From positions 40,776 to 104,775 of the forward strand of contig PMHJ01000034.1 of assembly GCA_003158175.1 (NCBI GenBank): 64,000 bases of DNA. Reading direction: 5' to 3'. The first letter of the stretch is position 1, and each line of letters begins with the position of its first letter. This DNA comes from Candidatus Cybelea septentrionalis. GTDB lineage: Bacteria > Vulcanimicrobiota > Vulcanimicrobiia > Vulcanimicrobiales > Vulcanimicrobiaceae. The notes beneath the pieces were generated by a model, which saw only the letters and a program-made list of their open reading frames with translations, ran no database searches and was not told the origin of the DNA. The translations under genes were made by a program, and so were the position numbers. Shown here one piece after another: positions 62,266-64,000 of this stretch.

Positions 62266-63237
62266 ATGAGAGTCTCACGTTTTGGCCGTCGTGCACTTTG
62301 CGTAACGTCGAACGCCTTATTAGCGGCGCTCCTCTGCGCCTGCTCGACTCATGGCGGCAGCGGAACATTGCCCGGCTTAACTGGGTCGGGCACCGTCTCC
62401 GCGGCGGAAAATACGCGAACGTTCGAATACACGGGGCACCAGCAGACGTTCGAAGTACCCACTGGAGTGAGGGCGATCAAAATTCGCGCCTTCGGTGCGA
62501 GCGGCAGTGGTTCCACGGATGGCTACGGCAGTGAGTCCAGCGGTGCCGTCGGCGGCAGCGTTAAGGCGACGATCCCGGTCACGCCCGGAGAAAAACTCGC
62601 GGTCTTCGTCGGCGGCGAGGGTGCAACTGCCGGTGGATTCAACGGCGGAGGGAACGGTGGCAGTACTAAGGGGAGCGGCGGAAATGGCGGCGGCGGAGGC
62701 GGCGCCTCCGACGTGCGCCAAAGCGGTCGTGCATTGGCGGACCGCGTCGTCGTCGCCGGAGGCGGCGGCGGTGGCGGCGGCCCCAGCGTTTTTTACGGCA
62801 CCGGCAACGGCGGGCTGGGCGGCGGAAGCACTGGCAGCGCAGGCGGCGGTGACTGCTACCGAGACGGCCCCGACGGTTGCGGTGGCGGAGGCGGCTCCCA
62901 GAGCGCCGGTGGAACCGGCGGCGCCGGCGGCCAGCGGTTTGCCTATCAGCCCGCCTATGAGACCGGAAGCCCCGGCCAATCCGGCAAGCGCGGTCGCGGT
63001 GGCCATGGCGGGAGCGGCCCCAGCAGCGGAAGCGGGGGCGGTGGAAGTGGTGGCGGCGCGGGCGGCGGCTATTACGGCGGCGGCGGCGGCGGTGCCGGCT
63101 CGCGGAGCACGAGCGGCGTCGGCGGCGGTGGTGGCGGCGGTGGTGGTTCGTCGTACGTCGAGAAAAGCGCAACCCATGTCAAAAGCCTGCAAGGCGCGGC
63201 GCCCTCGGGGAACGGGCAGATCGTTATCTCCTGGTAG
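62266..63237 (+). CDS. Glycine-rich lipoprotein
   Basis: 323 residues, signal with lipobox LCAC (ALLAALLCACSTHGGS). A short domain (RTFEYTGHQQTFEVPTGVRA, IKIRAFGASGSGS) leads into a very Gly-rich region with GGNGGGGGGASD and VVVAGGGGGGGG, ending YVEKSATHVKSLQGAAPSGN and GQIVISW. This is the layout of glycine-rich proteins related to the ALK/fibrillar Gly-rich domain. Long frames on the other strand here are by-products of the GGC repeats. Confidence 0.8.
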   Translation: MRVSRFGRRALCVTSNALLAALLCACSTHGGSGTLPGLTGSGTVSAAENTRTFEYTGHQQTFEVPTGVRAIKIRAFGASGSGSTDGYGSESSGAVGGSVKATIPVTPGEKLAVFVGGEGATAGGFNGGGNGGSTKGSGGNGGGGGGASDVRQSGRALADRVVVAGGGGGGGGPSVFYGTGNGGLGGGSTGSAGGGDCYRDGPDGCGGGGGSQSAGGTGGAGGQRFAYQPAYETGSPGQSGKRGRGGHGGSGPSSGSGGGGSGGGAGGGYYGGGGGGAGSRSTSGVGGGGGGGGGSSYVEKSATHVKSLQGAAPSGNGQIVISW

Positions 63238-63264
63238 CAACGCATAACACGGAGGACGCAAAGC

Positions 63265-63906
63265 GTGACGCAGACTCAACGTCAATCGAAGAGTTCGGTA
63301 AAGACCTACAGCTTACAGGGCACGCTCCTCGAAGCGTGTTCGTGCCGGACGTTGTGTCGCTGCTGGATCGGTGAGGATCCGGACGGCGGTGCCTGCGACT
63401 CGTTCCTTGCGTATAACATCGAGAAGGGCGAGATCAACGGCATCGACGTAACCGGGTTGACCTACGTGGAAGTCGTCAAAATTCCGGGAAACGTTCTCAC
63501 GCCGCAAAGCTGGAAGCGCGTAAGTTACGTCGATGCGCGAGCAACCGGCGAACAGCGGGCGGCTATTCTCGACGCGTGGCACGGGCGCTTAGGCGGCCCG
63601 TTGGCCGACCTCAACGCCTTGGTTGGGGAAGACGTCGCGGTTGAGACGGCAGCGATCGAACACGACCTCAAGGGCGGTGAGGGCACGCTTGTTGTCGGCG
63701 ATAAAATTCGCGCGACCATGGCGCCATATCGCAGCGCGTATGGGGCGGTCACGACGCTGCGCGACAGCATCTTTAGTACCATCCCCGGCGCGCCCGCATA
63801 TATCGCTAAGGCCTCCGAACACGTCGTCAACATTCCCGAACACGGAATGGTTTGGACCTTTAAGGATCGCAATGCGATTCAGGGCGACTTTCTGCTAGAG
63901 GCGTAG
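63265..63906 (+). CDS. DUF1326-family protein
   Basis: 213 residues. The family mark is the Cys-rich start YSLQGTLLEACSCRTLCRCW followed by GGACDSFLAYNIEKGEINGI and the closing HGMVWTFKDRNAIQGDF. The family is of unknown function and usually stands next to a DUF2182 membrane protein, as here. Start ATG-equivalent GTG at 63265, 27 bases after the glycine-rich gene. Confidence 0.88.
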   Translation: MTQTQRQSKSSVKTYSLQGTLLEACSCRTLCRCWIGEDPDGGACDSFLAYNIEKGEINGIDVTGLTYVEVVKIPGNVLTPQSWKRVSYVDARATGEQRAAILDAWHGRLGGPLADLNALVGEDVAVETAAIEHDLKGGEGTLVVGDKIRATMAPYRSAYGAVTTLRDSIFSTIPGAPAYIAKASEHVVNIPEHGMVWTFKDRNAIQGDFLLEA

Positions 63907-63910
63907 TTTT

Positions 63911-64000
63911 ATGGCCGCGAGCGCCGCGTACCGGCACGTCCGCTTCAATGCCGTCGGAGTTCTGGCTTGCGCGATCGCGGCCGCGTGGGGGGTCTGCGCG
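63911..64000 (+). CDS. DUF2182-like membrane protein, N-terminal end only
   Basis: ATG 63911, four bases after the DUF1326 stop, opens MAASAAYRHVRFNAVGVLAC and a first hydrophobic helix, then runs off the window. DUF2182 proteins are multi-helix membrane proteins that commonly pair with DUF1326. The assignment rests on this context plus the hydrophobic start. Confidence 0.55.
   Translation, partial: MAASAAYRHVRFNAVGVLACAIAAAWGVCA

Noticed and set aside
62377-63285. Long frames on the minus strand and second plus frame over the glycine-rich gene
   Set aside because: Ala/Arg-rich by-products of GGC-repeat DNA; the glycine-rich frame has a signal peptide and family layout.

Overview
This 64 kb window comes from a GC-rich Gram-negative bacterium. 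The envelope genes are a secretin, many lipobox lipoproteins, an OmpA-like lipoprotein and an RHS protein. The mix of secreted beta-propeller (NHL/PQQ) and GloVer-repeat proteins, the DUF1326/DUF2182 pair and the frequent GTG/TTG starts suggest an uncultured soil lineage such as Candidatus Eremiobacterota (WPS-2) or Acidobacteriota. That placement is inference; no rRNA or marker gene is present.

Layout. 1-0.7 kb: edge of a mobile element (serine recombinase and XRE regulator). 0.7-14 kb: surface and secreted proteins (GloVer-repeat lipoprotein, NHL lipoprotein, large exported RHS protein with a small exported protein behind it) and, divergently, a secretin with five N-domains and a coupled, frameshifted lipoprotein. 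14-18 kb: a decayed Type I restriction-modification locus (HsdS and HsdR remnants, no HsdM) butted against a truncated XRE/ATPase gene, next to a tRNA-Ala 3'-end relic. 19-23 kb: PQQ-propeller protein and small exported proteins. 23-32 kb: accessory zone with a degenerate IS3 copy, a HipA remnant, two paralogous lipoproteins, a LuxR-TPR regulator with a small lipoprotein in front of it and a dead paralogue facing away, then an IS110 element. 33-38 kb: a nitrobindin-like protein divergent from a GH1 glycosidase/GMC oxidoreductase operon. The glycosidase carries an inserted, circularly permuted solute-binding domain. 39-48 kb: a second IS3-family copy and several broken genes (phosphoesterase, FAD oxidoreductase, P-loop kinase) among intact exported proteins. 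48.7-55.5 kb: a defence-type island with an AbiE toxin-antitoxin pair, a three-gene operon of HEPN-motif proteins (DUF4209 and partner), an att-like site, excisionase and tyrosine integrase, ending at tRNA-Ser(UGA). 55.6-64 kb: chromosome-like envelope genes (PQQ/NHL lipoprotein, lipocalin-like, alpha/beta hydrolase, OmpA lipoprotein, glycine-rich lipoprotein, DUF1326/DUF2182).

Two themes stand out. First, a CTAG-rich element lies roughly 30-65 bases before the start codons of at least seven transcription units between 24 and 47 kb, and a similar one lies between the RHS and secretin genes. It is a candidate shared promoter or operator. Second, more than ten genes between 13 and 48 kb are frameshifted or truncated, so the region is either a decaying island or carries assembly errors. 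The most notable new architecture is the GH1 enzyme with the permuted solute-binding domain. The most notable candidate system is the HEPN/DUF4209 operon beside AbiE and the integrase.
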